DNA of 64,000 bases, from the NCBI RefSeq assembly GCF_018408575.1, contig NZ_AP023418.1, positions 248,001 through 312,000 on the forward strand, in the 5' to 3' direction. Numbering within the stretch: the first letter of the stretch is position 1; each line of letters opens with the position of its first letter. Origin of the DNA: Vescimonas coprocola (lineage in GTDB: Bacteria > Bacillota > Clostridia > Oscillospirales > Oscillospiraceae). Below the pieces are notes generated by a model. It worked only from the letters and a program-made list of their open reading frames with translations, ran no database searches and was not told the DNA's origin. Position numbers and translations under genes: made by a program. Shown here in pieces: positions 1 to 12,399 of this stretch.

Positions 1-136
1 ACTTCCCGGCGCCGTTGGAGCCTACGATGGTGGCGAACTCCCCATCCTCCAGATGCAGGGAGAGCTGCCGCAGAGCCTGCCGGGCATTGGGCGTGCCGGG
101 GTGGAAGGTCTTGGAAATGGCAGTGATGTCCAGCAT
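1..136 (-). CDS. trpZ: ABC transporter ATP-binding protein, N-terminal part (TrpZ-type)
   Basis: Only the first 45 codons are inside the window; the gene runs off the left edge. The translation starts MLDITAISKTFHPGT and reaches a Walker A motif, GSNGAGK, which would bind ATP to drive import. The ATG at 134-136 follows the permease stop by one base and has an AAAGGAGG ribosome site inside the permease end. It is the third gene of a binding protein-permease-ATPase unit behind a tryptophan-type T-box leader, so the likely job is energising tryptophan or tryptophan-precursor uptake. The substrate is inferred from the leader, not from this fragment. Confidence 0.85.
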   Translation of the reverse strand, partial: MLDITAISKTFHPGTPNARQALRQLSLHLEDGEFATIVGSNGAGK

Positions 137-137
137 A

Positions 138-1040
138 TCAGGCGGCCTCCTTTCGGCTGTGCTTCTGCTTCTGAAAAGCGGCCCAGCGCCGCAGACCGGG
201 GGCGGCAATGGCCAGCGCCACGATGACGGCGGTGAGCAGCTTCAGGCACTCCACCGGCACCACCTTGGTGTAAAACACCACGGCGTAGATAAAGCGATAG
301 ACCACGGAACCCACCAGCGCCGCCAGAATACCCTTATACACCGTGCGGCGGCCCAGCACGGTCTCGCCGATGATGAGACACGCAAGCCCGATGACCACGA
401 TGCCGGTGCCGGAGTTGATGTCCACGGTTTTCTGATACTGTCCCACCATGGCGCCGGACAGAGCCGTCAGCGCATTGGACAGGCACAGCCCCACGGTGAC
501 GGTAAAGGTGGGATCCAGCGACGAGGCCCGGACCATATCGGGATTGTCGCCGGTGGCTCGGATGGAAAGTCCCAGCCGGGTCCCCAGAAACAGCGCCAGC
601 AGACCGGCGCACAGGAGCGTCACTGCTGCGGCCAGCACCAGCTCATACCAGTTACCGCCCAACCCGGTGGAGCGCAGCAGGGTAAATACGGTGTCGCTGC
701 CCAGCAGGCTCTCGTTGGAGCGCCAGCCCATGGCCATGAGGTTGATGGTGTAAAGCCCCGTATTGGTGACGATGCCCGCCAGAATGGAGGGAACCGACAG
801 CCGGGTCTGGAGGAAGGCGGTGATGAACCCGGCGCACGCCCCCGCCAGCATGGCCGCCGGAACGGCCAGCAGGGGATGCCCGGCGGCGGTAAGGGTCACG
901 GACACGGCGGCCCCCAGCACGAAGCAGCCGTCGGTGGTGAGATCGGCAATGTCCAGCACCCGGAAGCTGAGGAACAGCGCCAGCGCCACCGGCGCATAGA
1001 GAAAGCCCAGCTCCAGTGCAGTTTGTACGACAAGCAGCAT
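138..1040 (-). CDS. trpY: ABC transporter permease, COG4120/TrpY type
   Basis: A 300-residue, very hydrophobic protein with about eight membrane segments. It has the layout of branched-chain-amino-acid/sugar-like permeases of the COG4120 family, which pair with COG2984 binding proteins. The start at 1040 has AAAGGAG at good spacing. It lies between the lipoprotein gene (36 bp upstream) and the ATPase gene (1 bp downstream), so the three are one transcript. The TrpXYZ assignment is inference from the UGG-specifier T-box leader upstream of the binding protein. Related systems transport other substrates. Confidence 0.85.
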   Translation of the reverse strand: MLLVVQTALELGFLYAPVALALFLSFRVLDIADLTTDGCFVLGAAVSVTLTAAGHPLLAVPAAMLAGACAGFITAFLQTRLSVPSILAGIVTNTGLYTINLMAMGWRSNESLLGSDTVFTLLRSTGLGGNWYELVLAAAVTLLCAGLLALFLGTRLGLSIRATGDNPDMVRASSLDPTFTVTVGLCLSNALTALSGAMVGQYQKTVDINSGTGIVVIGLACLIIGETVLGRRTVYKGILAALVGSVVYRFIYAVVFYTKVVPVECLKLLTAVIVALAIAAPGLRRWAAFQKQKHSRKEAA

Positions 1041-1075
1041 GATTCGGCTCCTTTCGGAAAGTCAGTCGGAAAGCA

Positions 1076-2092
1076 TTAGTCCTTGGTGGTGGTGACCTCC
1101 ACCAGCTGGGCCATCTGGGCAAACACGGAGTAGTCGGCCTTCAGCACGGCGGCGGTGTCGGTGTTGACGGTGATGATGCCGCCGTCCATCCGGTAGTAGT
1201 CCTCCATCCCGTCCATGCCCTGCGTCATGGCCTGATAGGCCAGCGTGGCGGTGCGTGCGCCCAACTCGGTGTAGTTGACGCCGCAGGTGGCGAAGGCACC
1301 GTTGCGGACAAAGGAGTCAGCCCCGGTATAGTGGGGGATACCGGCCTTGGCCAGATCGTCTGCGATGGCCAGCTCGGCGGCCATGATAACATTGTCGGTG
1401 GGGGTGAACACGGCGTCCACCTTGGCGGAGATCAGGGCGGCGGCAGCGGCCACTACCTCATCGTTGGTGTTGGCAGTCTGCTCCACACAGGTAATGCCGT
1501 GCTGCTCCAGATACGCCTTGGCCTCGGCAATGGGCTTGGTGGAGTTTGGCTCGGACAGGGAGTACAGCAGCCCCACCTTGGAGACGCCGGGATCCTGCGC
1601 CAGCATCATGTCCAGAATGTACTCGGTATTCAGCGCATCGCTGGTGCCGGTAACATAGTCGATGCCGGTGAGCTTGGCGGTATCGGGATCGGAGATGGCG
1701 GCATACACCACCGGCGTCCGGCTGTCCTCAGCCGCCACGGCGGACACCTGAGCGGCGGTGGTGGCGATGGGAATAATGGCGTCCACCTGATCGGCCACGG
1801 CCTGATCCGCCAGCTGCTTCAGCACCGACTGATCCCCCTGCCCGGAGGTGATGGTATAGTGGATGGAGACGTTCTGCTCCTGAGCGATGGCATCCAGCCG
1901 GGCGGCAATGGCATCGGCGATCTCATCCAGCGAGGCATGATCCATCTGCTTGATGATGGCCACGGTATAGCCGTCCTTATCCGCATCCTTACCGCCGTCA
2001 GAGGGCTTGGCGCCGCAGGCGGCCAGACTCAGCACCACCAGCACGGACAGTACCAGCGCCGTCAGGGACTTCATCAGATTCTTCTTTTTCAT
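1076..2092 (-). CDS. trpX: ABC transporter substrate-binding lipoprotein, COG2984/TrpX type
   Basis: A 338-residue secreted lipoprotein. The N-terminus has a lysine-rich start, a hydrophobic core and the lipobox LAAC, followed by a Ser/Gly/Asp linker and then a periplasmic-binding-protein type I-like fold (YTVAIIKQMDHASLDEI near residue 42). This matches the COG2984 family, which includes the streptococcal TrpX. It should capture the ligand outside the membrane and deliver it to the permease encoded next. The start has AGGAGG seven bases upstream. It is the first gene after the T-box terminator, so uncharged tRNA should raise its expression. Confidence 0.88.
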   Translation of the reverse strand: MKKKNLMKSLTALVLSVLVVLSLAACGAKPSDGGKDADKDGYTVAIIKQMDHASLDEIADAIAARLDAIAQEQNVSIHYTITSGQGDQSVLKQLADQAVADQVDAIIPIATTAAQVSAVAAEDSRTPVVYAAISDPDTAKLTGIDYVTGTSDALNTEYILDMMLAQDPGVSKVGLLYSLSEPNSTKPIAEAKAYLEQHGITCVEQTANTNDEVVAAAAALISAKVDAVFTPTDNVIMAAELAIADDLAKAGIPHYTGADSFVRNGAFATCGVNYTELGARTATLAYQAMTQGMDGMEDYYRMDGGIITVNTDTAAVLKADYSVFAQMAQLVEVTTTKD

Positions 2093-2162
2093 ACGGGTAT
2101 CCTCCTAAAAATGATCTCAGGCGGCAGATGATCCCGTGGCCGTGCCGGGGCCTGCGGAAAAT

Positions 2163-2447
2163 AAAAAAACGGCCTTCGTCCCACATGGGACAAAAGCCAT
2201 TGCTTCTGCGATACCACCCAAATTGACGCCCAGCGGCGTCCGCTCGCTTCTGCGTACCATCATACGCACCCCGGTGGGTAACGGGTGGGGCTCCCGTCGG
2301 TCCCTACTTGGCCTGCGCCGTTCGGTCCGCCCTCAAAAGTCCATTCACCGGCCGCTCACCGCCCCGATCCCACCATCCGGGGCTCTCTGAAGGAATTGCC
2401 GCACCGACTACTTCTCTTTCTCACAGGTTTGTGCTGTGTACTTGTTG
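2163..2447 (-). promoter_or_regulatory. T-box riboswitch leader, Trp (UGG) specifier
   Basis: Read on the minus strand, the leader has an AG-bulge stretch (GAGAAGTAGTC), a GAGAG box at about 2386, and the pattern GTGAA-TGG-ACTTTTGAG at about 2329-2346. There TGG sits where the specifier codon belongs. The T-box itself, GGGTGGTATCGC, lies at about 2209-2220. It is followed by a terminator hairpin whose arms (GGCTTTTGTCCCA and TGGGACGAAGGCC) end in a seven-base U run at 2163-2169. The expected mechanism is antitermination by uncharged tRNA-Trp. The antiterminator N base is U, so pairing with a G discriminator would be a wobble pair. Confidence 0.9.
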
Positions 2448-2453
2448 TGGAGT

Positions 2454-2482
2454 ATTATATGCGTCCGGCACACACTTGTCAA
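2454..2482 (-). promoter_or_regulatory. Sigma-A promoter of the trpXYZ-type operon
   Basis: On the minus strand a perfect TTGACA (2477-2482) and a perfect TATAAT (2454-2459) are separated by 17 bases. Transcription would start near 2447 and enter the T-box leader. A full-consensus promoter fits a system whose control lies in leader termination rather than initiation. Confidence 0.9.
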
Positions 2483-2501
2483 GCCCCGGCAGAAAATTTT
2501 T

Positions 2502-2531
2502 CTGGCAACCGCCGACGGGACATGGTATAAT
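2502..2531 (+). promoter_or_regulatory. Probable promoter of the nitroreductase gene
   Basis: TATAAT at 2526-2531 is preceded, 18 bases away, by CTGGCA (four of six matches to the -35 box). It is divergent from the T-box operon promoter, with about 20 bp between the two -35 boxes. Confidence 0.6.
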
Positions 2532-2558
2532 GGGGACACTATCTGAAGAAAGGCAGGA

Positions 2559-3077
2559 ATGGATATGAATTTTGCGGAGCTGTCGGCGCAGCGGTACTCC
2601 CTGCGTAAGTTCAGTGACCGGCCGGTGGAGGATGCCCTGCTGCAGCAGGTGCTGGAGGCGGGACGCAACGCTCCCACCGCCCATAACAACCAGCCCCAGC
2701 GCATCTTCGTGCTGCAAAGCCCGGAGGCCATGGCGAAGGCGGACGCCTGCATGGGCTGCCACTTCCATCCGCCGGTGCTGCTGGCGGTGGCTTATGACCC
2801 GGCGGAGGCATGGAACCGGGAGGATGACGGGAAGAACCACGGCGAGATCGACGCCACCATCGCCGTGACCCAGATGATGCTGCAGGCGGCGGATCTGGGC
2901 CTCGGCACCACCTACGTGGGGATGTTCGACCCGGAGAAGCTGACGGCGGCCTTCCCGGAGATGGCGGGTCTTGTCCCCATCGCCATGCTGCCGCTGGGCT
3001 ATCCCGCCGAGGGAGCCCATCCCGCCCGGCTGCACACGGAACGCAAGCCCATGGAGCAGCTGGTGAAATACCTGTAA
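2559..3077 (+). CDS. Nitroreductase family protein
   Basis: A 172-residue protein with the nitroreductase N-terminal signature RYSLRKFSDRPV followed by APTAHNNQPQRIFV. These residues form the FMN phosphate-binding region in this family. Short members of about 170 residues are normal for clostridial FMN nitroreductases and act as NAD(P)H-dependent oxidoreductases with unknown natural substrates. Two start codons are possible, 2559 or 2565. Both have a purine-rich AAAGGCAGGA site, so the exact start is uncertain. It is transcribed alone, divergent from the transporter, and closed by a terminator just after the stop. Confidence 0.88.
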   Translation: MDMNFAELSAQRYSLRKFSDRPVEDALLQQVLEAGRNAPTAHNNQPQRIFVLQSPEAMAKADACMGCHFHPPVLLAVAYDPAEAWNREDDGKNHGEIDATIAVTQMMLQAADLGLGTTYVGMFDPEKLTAAFPEMAGLVPIAMLPLGYPAEGAHPARLHTERKPMEQLVKYL

Positions 3078-3117
3078 AAAATATCCGCTTCCACTACACC
3101 GGAAGCGGATATTTTTT
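3077..3117. terminator. Bidirectional terminator between convergent genes
   Basis: A hairpin with arms AAATATCCGCTTCC and GGAAGCGGATATTT has a run of A on the left and a run of T on the right. It can stop the nitroreductase transcript on plus and the penicillin-binding-protein transcript on minus. Confidence 0.9.
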
Positions 3118-4453
3118 AACTCTGTGCCTGCTCCAGCAGCTGAGCGGCGACGGAGCCGGCCACGTCGGAGCCGCTGCCGCCGTGCTCCACCACCACCACG
3201 AAAGCCAGCGGCAGGGTGTTGTCGTCCACGAAGCCCACGAACCACGCATGAGGAGCACCGTCGCTGACCTCCGCCGTGCCGGACTTGGCGCAGACCGCCA
3301 GATCCCCGAACCGGGACTGCCCGTAGGTCTCCTGTACGTTGTGGGCCATCATGTCCCGCAGGGTCTGGCGGGTCTCGGCGGTGAACACGGCGGCCCGCTT
3401 TTCCTTGGCGGGAATGGCGGCGGGCAGCCCCAGTACGCCGGTCTCCCGGTACAGGAGCCGGGGCGTGGCGGCCCTGTCGTCAGAGGCAATGGAGCCCATC
3501 AGTGCCAGCATGGCGCAGGGGTTCACCATGTCCTCATACTGTCCCACGCCGGACCAGCCCAGATCGCCGCCGCTCCCGGCGGTGAACAGCCCGGAGACCG
3601 TGGGGATGCCGCTGACGGAGAAGCCCTCCAGCAGCCCCGCCTGCCGGGCGTAGTCCTGCAAAACGTCGGCCCCCAGCTCCACCGCCAGCTGGGCATACAC
3701 CCCGTTGCAGGAGCGGGCGAAGGCGTCGGAGAGATCCATCTCCCCGTGGGCGTAGGGGCAGGTGATGACCTGATCCCCGATGGTAACGCTGCCGTCGCAG
3801 GTGAAGGTGCGCTCCTCCACGCCGGGCAGCTGCTCCAGCGCCGCAGCGGTGGTGACCACCTTGAACACGGAGCCGGGGGTGTACAGACCGGACAGAAGCC
3901 GGTTCAGATACACGCCCTCATAGTCGCTGTCGTCGTCGCTGATCTCCGGCGGGTCGGCGGGGTCGAAGGAGGGGTTGGAGACCATGCAGAGGATATCGCC
4001 GGTCTGATAGTTGTACACGGCGGCCACCCCCTTGCGGCCGTCCAGCGCCTCCCACGCTGTTCGGCTGAGGTCGGCATCTATGGTGAGATACACCTTGTGA
4101 CCGCCGGATAGGGTGCCGGTGAGGGGGTCAAAGCCGATGAGCCGGGACTGGAACGCCTCCAGCGCCGAGGTGGAGATGTTCCCCAGCTGATCTCCCACGG
4201 CGTGGAGGGTGGCCTGCCGCAGGGCGCTGTCCTCGTGATAGACGCCGGAGGGGCCGTCATAGAGGACGGTGCCGTTGCGGTCCAGCACCTGACCGGTGCG
4301 GACCACGCCGTCGGTGTAGGCATGACCGTTGGCGGAGAAGGAGGCCCACGCCTCCCCCCGGAAGGTGTAGCGCAGGCAGAACAGCGCCAGCCCCAGCCCC
4401 AGCAGTACGATCAGCAGCAGGAGCAGGACGGAGCGGAATTTCACTTGCTTCAT
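3116..4453 (-). CDS. Penicillin-binding protein 2 (class B transpeptidase)
   Basis: A 445-residue cell-wall cross-linking enzyme. One membrane anchor (about residues 7-28) is followed by a short N-terminal region and a transpeptidase domain. The three active-site motifs are visible: SVFK with Ser195, SCN at 248-250, and KSGTAE near residue 392 in place of the common KTGT. It overlaps the upstream FHA-RodA gene by ATGA, so the two are translationally coupled. RodA-type polymerases and class B PBPs work as one glycan polymerase/transpeptidase pair, which this arrangement supports. It is shorter than many PBP2 proteins because the N-terminal module is small. Confidence 0.93.
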   Translation of the reverse strand: MKQVKFRSVLLLLLIVLLGLGLALFCLRYTFRGEAWASFSANGHAYTDGVVRTGQVLDRNGTVLYDGPSGVYHEDSALRQATLHAVGDQLGNISTSALEAFQSRLIGFDPLTGTLSGGHKVYLTIDADLSRTAWEALDGRKGVAAVYNYQTGDILCMVSNPSFDPADPPEISDDDSDYEGVYLNRLLSGLYTPGSVFKVVTTAAALEQLPGVEERTFTCDGSVTIGDQVITCPYAHGEMDLSDAFARSCNGVYAQLAVELGADVLQDYARQAGLLEGFSVSGIPTVSGLFTAGSGGDLGWSGVGQYEDMVNPCAMLALMGSIASDDRAATPRLLYRETGVLGLPAAIPAKEKRAAVFTAETRQTLRDMMAHNVQETYGQSRFGDLAVCAKSGTAEVSDGAPHAWFVGFVDDNTLPLAFVVVVEHGGSGSDVAGSVAAQLLEQAQS

Positions 4454-6183
4454 CGGGCATCCTCCTTTCCGAAGATGTCGTCCGTGGCGACTCCCAGTTC
4501 ATCCAGAAAACCGGTGGCCTGCGGCGGCTTGACGGCGGGAGCCGGAGCCTTGGGGGCCGCCTTGACGGATACGGGCGGCGGCGCTGCCGCCTGCAAATAG
4601 GCCAGCAGCCCCCAGCAGGACAGCATACTGGAGCCGCCCATGGAGACGAAGGGGAAGGTGACGCCGGTCAGGGGCAGCAGGTCCACGGAACCCAGCACGT
4701 TGAGGGTGGTCTGGAACACCAGCATGGCGGCGGTGGCGCAGGCGGCGATGGCGTAAAAGCTGGAGCGGGAGCGCCCGGCGGCCCGCAGGGCGTAAATGCC
4801 CAGCAGGATCACGGCGGCTGCAGCACACAGGGCCAGCAGCAGGCCGAACTCCTCGGATACCACGCCGAACACCAGATCCGTGTTGGCGGCGCCCACATAT
4901 TTCAGCCACGCCTCCTCCGGCCCTGCGCCGAAGAGACCGCCGGAGGCCACGGCGGACATGGTGCGGGTCTGCTGATAGCCCTCCTCTTGGGCATACTCCC
5001 AAGCGTGCCGCCACACGGCGAATCGGGCCAGTACATAGGGCTTGAAGCGCAGGACGATGCCCCCGGCAAAGCCTGCGGCGGCGGTGATCATCACGATGGA
5101 GGGCAGGTCGCCGGTGCGGAGAAAGGCAATGCACAGAAATGCCACGAAGAAGATCAGCGCCGTGCCGAAGTCGCTCATCAGGGCCAGACACCCCACGCAG
5201 TAGGCGGAGAAGAGAATGGTGAAAATGAGGTTCCGCTTGGCAAACAGGCGGTCTAACGTGGCGGCCCCCGCCAGAATGAATACGATCTTCACCAGCTCCG
5301 AGGGCTGGAAGGTAATAGGGCCTATGGCAATCCAGTTCTTGGCGCCGAAGATGCGCTGCCCAAACAGTACGTTGAAGGCCAACAGCGCTGATGCGGCGGC
5401 TACCAGCGGCCACCGGAGCTTCAACGCCAGCGGCAGGCTCTGCAAGACCCGATCCATCAGCAGATATATCCCCATACCCAGCACCACGGCGGCCAGTTGT
5501 TTATATAAGGAGTGGGAGTCGTAGGCGGCGGTGACGGCGAAGCCTACGGTGGTCAGCAGCAGTGCCAGAACCTCCAGCCCACGGGAGCCGGTGCGGCGCA
5601 GGGAGCAAAAGACCCACGACAGCAGCACCAGCCCACCGAAGCCGATGCACACCGGCAGTGTGGCTTCGGCCGTCAGACCGGGAAGGAATTGCAGGAACAT
5701 CAGCACCTGAAACAGGGTCAGCAGCCATAGCGTCCCGGGGGAGGCGGCGGTGCGGACCGGCCGACGGGCCTGCTTCTGGTCGGGGAAGAAGTAGATATCC
5801 ACCCCGCCCATGGAGAGGGCGTCGCCGGGATTCAGGGCGGTGGGGCGCTCCACCACCGTGCCGTTGAGCAGCGTGCCGCCGGTGCGGATGGGGTAGATGC
5901 GCCAGATGCCCTCGCTGTCCCGGCACAGGGCGGCGTGGCTGCGGGAGACGGATGGGAAATTGATGCGAATATCCGCCTGTCTGGCCCGGCCGATCATGTT
6001 CTCCCAGTGATACAGCGGATAGCGTGCGCCGTTGGAGAGGCTGAGAAAGCCCCAGCTCTCCTGTTTCCCTCCGGAGAGTAAGGTGCGCCCGCAGCGGATC
6101 AAAAGCAGGACCGCCACGGCGGACAGAGCGATGCGTCCGACCCAGAGAAGCCATGGCAGCACGCCGGTGAAAAAATCGTTCAT
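4450..6183 (-). CDS. FtsW/RodA/SpoVE-family polymerase with N-terminal FHA domain
   Basis: A 577-residue protein with three parts. A single membrane segment lies at about residues 10-30. A cytoplasmic FHA domain spans about 55-130, with the hallmark GR at 65-66, SRSH at 80-83 and NG at 107-108. A ten-pass SEDS glycan polymerase follows from about 150. FHA domains bind phosphothreonine peptides, so the fusion suggests control of wall synthesis by a Ser/Thr kinase; no kinase gene is in this window. ATG at 6183 has GAGG six bases upstream; an in-frame GTG at 6195 is the alternative. It overlaps the PBP gene. Confidence 0.93.
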   Translation of the reverse strand: MNDFFTGVLPWLLWVGRIALSAVAVLLLIRCGRTLLSGGKQESWGFLSLSNGARYPLYHWENMIGRARQADIRINFPSVSRSHAALCRDSEGIWRIYPIRTGGTLLNGTVVERPTALNPGDALSMGGVDIYFFPDQKQARRPVRTAASPGTLWLLTLFQVLMFLQFLPGLTAEATLPVCIGFGGLVLLSWVFCSLRRTGSRGLEVLALLLTTVGFAVTAAYDSHSLYKQLAAVVLGMGIYLLMDRVLQSLPLALKLRWPLVAAASALLAFNVLFGQRIFGAKNWIAIGPITFQPSELVKIVFILAGAATLDRLFAKRNLIFTILFSAYCVGCLALMSDFGTALIFFVAFLCIAFLRTGDLPSIVMITAAAGFAGGIVLRFKPYVLARFAVWRHAWEYAQEEGYQQTRTMSAVASGGLFGAGPEEAWLKYVGAANTDLVFGVVSEEFGLLLALCAAAAVILLGIYALRAAGRSRSSFYAIAACATAAMLVFQTTLNVLGSVDLLPLTGVTFPFVSMGGSSMLSCWGLLAYLQAAAPPPVSVKAAPKAPAPAVKPPQATGFLDELGVATDDIFGKEDAR

Positions 6184-6195
6184 AGGAAACCTCAC

Positions 6196-6620
6196 ATTAT
6201 TGTAATGGGGGATGTAAAAACAGGAGAGGGAGCGAATGGAGATCGAGGAAGAGATGCAAACAAAGCAGCGGGTAAGCTACATGGAATAAGGATATCATAG
6301 AGATATCATGATAGGGCATCGTGGATCCGCAGGAGGATGAATCGGTCAAAACGAAATAGATATCGTGTCCACCTATGGCGTACACTCCGGCTGAAAACGC
6401 TGGTGAGAGAAACTTCTGCGGAGCGGAGGGAATCGGACAGAAACAGAACGCTTTTGGACTGTCCACCCCATGCCGAACCCTGTCCAACATTCGTCCAATA
6501 TAGGAATAGTGTATCATAAATGTCAAGGGAAGGAAAAGTGTACGATGGCAGGGAAGATATAAGCCCAGATTTTGACAGGGATTACAAAGCGTTGAAAAAA
6601 GTTGAAAATAAGGAAAAAAG
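6196..6620. other. Purine-rich intergenic region, no supported gene
   Basis: About 420 bases between the wall-synthesis operon and the rRNA promoters. The plus strand is strongly enriched in A and G up to about 6450. A short stretch at 6453-6505 then carries GTCCA repeats (GGACTGTCCA, CTGTCCAACA, CGTCCAATA). The skew leaves a long stop-free frame on minus that lacks any recognisable protein character. I see no RNA gene, terminator or gene start that I can defend. Confidence 0.5.
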
Positions 6621-6623
6621 TCG

Positions 6624-6652
6624 TTGACAAGGAGAGGGGAGTGTGGTAAAGT
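6624..6652 (+). promoter_or_regulatory. rRNA promoter P1
   Basis: TTGACA (6624-6629), a 17-base spacer and TAAAGT (6647-6652). It is preceded by an AGGAAAAAAGTCG stretch shared in form with the two following promoters. Confidence 0.85.
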
Positions 6653-6726
6653 AAACAAGCTGTTCGCCGGGAGGTGAGCGGCGGGGGACCGAAGCGAAAA
6701 AGTTCGAAAAGAGCCGAAAAAAGTTC

Positions 6727-6755
6727 TTGACAAACGTCCTCGTGAGTGGTATCCT
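6727..6755 (+). promoter_or_regulatory. rRNA promoter P2
   Basis: TTGACA (6727-6732), a 17-base spacer ending in GTGG, and TATCCT (6750-6755). The upstream sequence AAAAAAGTTC is identical to that before P3, and the -35 box lies 103 bp after that of P1. Confidence 0.85.
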
Positions 6756-6826
6756 AAATAAGCTGTCCGCAAGGGCGGCAACCATAAAGGCTTTCGATAA
6801 AAAGTTAAAAACCTTGAAAAAAGTTC

Positions 6827-6855
6827 TTGACAATGCAAAGCGTTTGTGGTAAAAT
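6827..6855 (+). promoter_or_regulatory. rRNA promoter P3
   Basis: TTGACA (6827-6832), a 17-base spacer and TAAAAT (6850-6855), exactly 100 bp after P2. The AT-rich TTGAAAAAAGTTC block upstream resembles an UP element. A leader of about 210 bases leads to the 16S start. Confidence 0.88.
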
Positions 6856-7066
6856 AATGAATGTTCCGCAGAAGCGGGCGTGTATCTTGTAAATTAAACA
6901 ATGAACGAACAAAAGCACCAGACGGGAGCACATGAAAATGTGCGACGAAACTTGGTGGAGCAGGGTTAAGTCAATTACCTGCGAAGCTAAGTATAAAAAG
7001 TTTTTGAAGCTATGACAAATAGCTCTGTAACGAGATTAGCTCAGCGGAGACGCTGTGTTGATACGA

Positions 7067-8597
<1,531 letters not shown>

Positions 8598-8717
8598 AAG
8601 GAGACCTCAGCGAGCCTACGGGCTTGGCTGTAACATCCTGGTCAGCCGAATGGGACTGAGTTTGTTCATTGTTTAATTTAGAGGGTATACGCCGGCAGGC
8701 GGAACGACAGATAGCAC

Positions 8718-8793
8718 GGGGATATAGCTCAGCTGGGAGAGCGCCTGCCTTGCAAGCAGGAGGTCGCCGGTTCGATCCCGACTATCTCCACCA
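8718..8793 (+). tRNA. tRNA-Ala (TGC)
   Basis: A 76-base cloverleaf in the 16S-23S spacer. The acceptor stem GGGGATA/TATCTCC contains the alanine identity pair G3-U70. The anticodon loop is TTGCAAG with anticodon TGC, the T-loop is GTTCGATCC, and CCA is encoded at the 3' end. Confidence 0.97.
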
Positions 8794-8810
8794 AGAGAAT
8801 ACCTTCGCAT

Positions 8811-8887
8811 GGGCCCGTAGCTCAGCTGGCTAGAGCGTACGACTGATAATCGTAAGGTCGGTGGTTCGAGCCCACTCGGGCCCACCA
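8811..8887 (+). tRNA. tRNA-Ile (GAT)
   Basis: A 77-base cloverleaf 17 bases after tRNA-Ala. The acceptor stem is GGGCCCG/CGGGCCC, the anticodon loop CTGATAA carries GAT, the T-loop is GTTCGAGCC, and CCA is encoded. An Ala-Ile pair in the spacer is the common bacterial arrangement. Confidence 0.97.
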
Positions 8888-9114
8888 GAGTTCCATTTTG
8901 CGGATGGATCTTAAGACCCAAGGGATTGGATCTTAAGATCTGGCTTCAAAAGAGGCTGGAGCTTGCATCTTGAAAACTGAACAAAGAAGAAAGTGATGAA
9001 AGCAAGGCAACAGAGAGGTCTTTCAAGGAAACTTGAAAGAAAAGTTGTGAATTTTAATTGTGGAACACTTCTGTGAAAGAAGAGGGTAACAATTACAATT
9101 TTGCTAGATCTGTG

Positions 9115-9127
9115 ATTGCCTGCATAA
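9115..9127 (+). other. 23S processing stem, 5' arm
   Basis: ATTGCCTGCATAA at 9115-9127 is the exact complement of TTATGCAGGCAAT at 12007-12019. The two arms flank the 23S gene and would form the long stem that RNase III cuts in the precursor. Confidence 0.8.
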
Positions 9128-9159
9128 TTCAACTATAGAGAACCAAAATATCTCTAATA

Positions 9160-12000
<2,841 letters not shown>

Positions 12001-12072
12001 TACGATTTATGCAGGCAATGGCCTTCCTTCCATCCTCTTCTTTGTTCGGTTTTGAAGGTGTAAGCTTTCATA

Positions 12073-12187
<115 letters not shown>

Positions 12188-12190
12188 ACA

Positions 12191-12224
12191 AGAGGAGATA
12201 TCCGAAAGGATATCTCCTCTTTTT
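12191..12224 (+). terminator. rRNA operon terminator
   Basis: A perfect 13-bp stem (AGAGGAGATATCC and its complement) closed by a GAAA loop and followed by TTTT, four bases after 5S. Confidence 0.95.
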
Positions 12225-12399
12225 ATGCTTGCGAAGGCATAGGGCTTCGAGGTAAGCAACATAATGCGGTTTTCAGAGGGAGTGTGCCGAATACGTCCCT
12301 TTCTTGCACATATCCGGTAAAAGTAGAGGGATGGATTTATCAATGATGACGAAATTTGACGAATGGTACTTGCGTTTTGGTGGAAACGGTGTTATGATG

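Noticed and set aside
6197-6931. A 244-codon minus-strand frame across the rRNA promoter region
   Set aside because: It overlaps three rRNA promoters and arises from purine skew. It has no domain, and its composition (Phe, Leu, Pro, Ser) is typical of a shadow frame.
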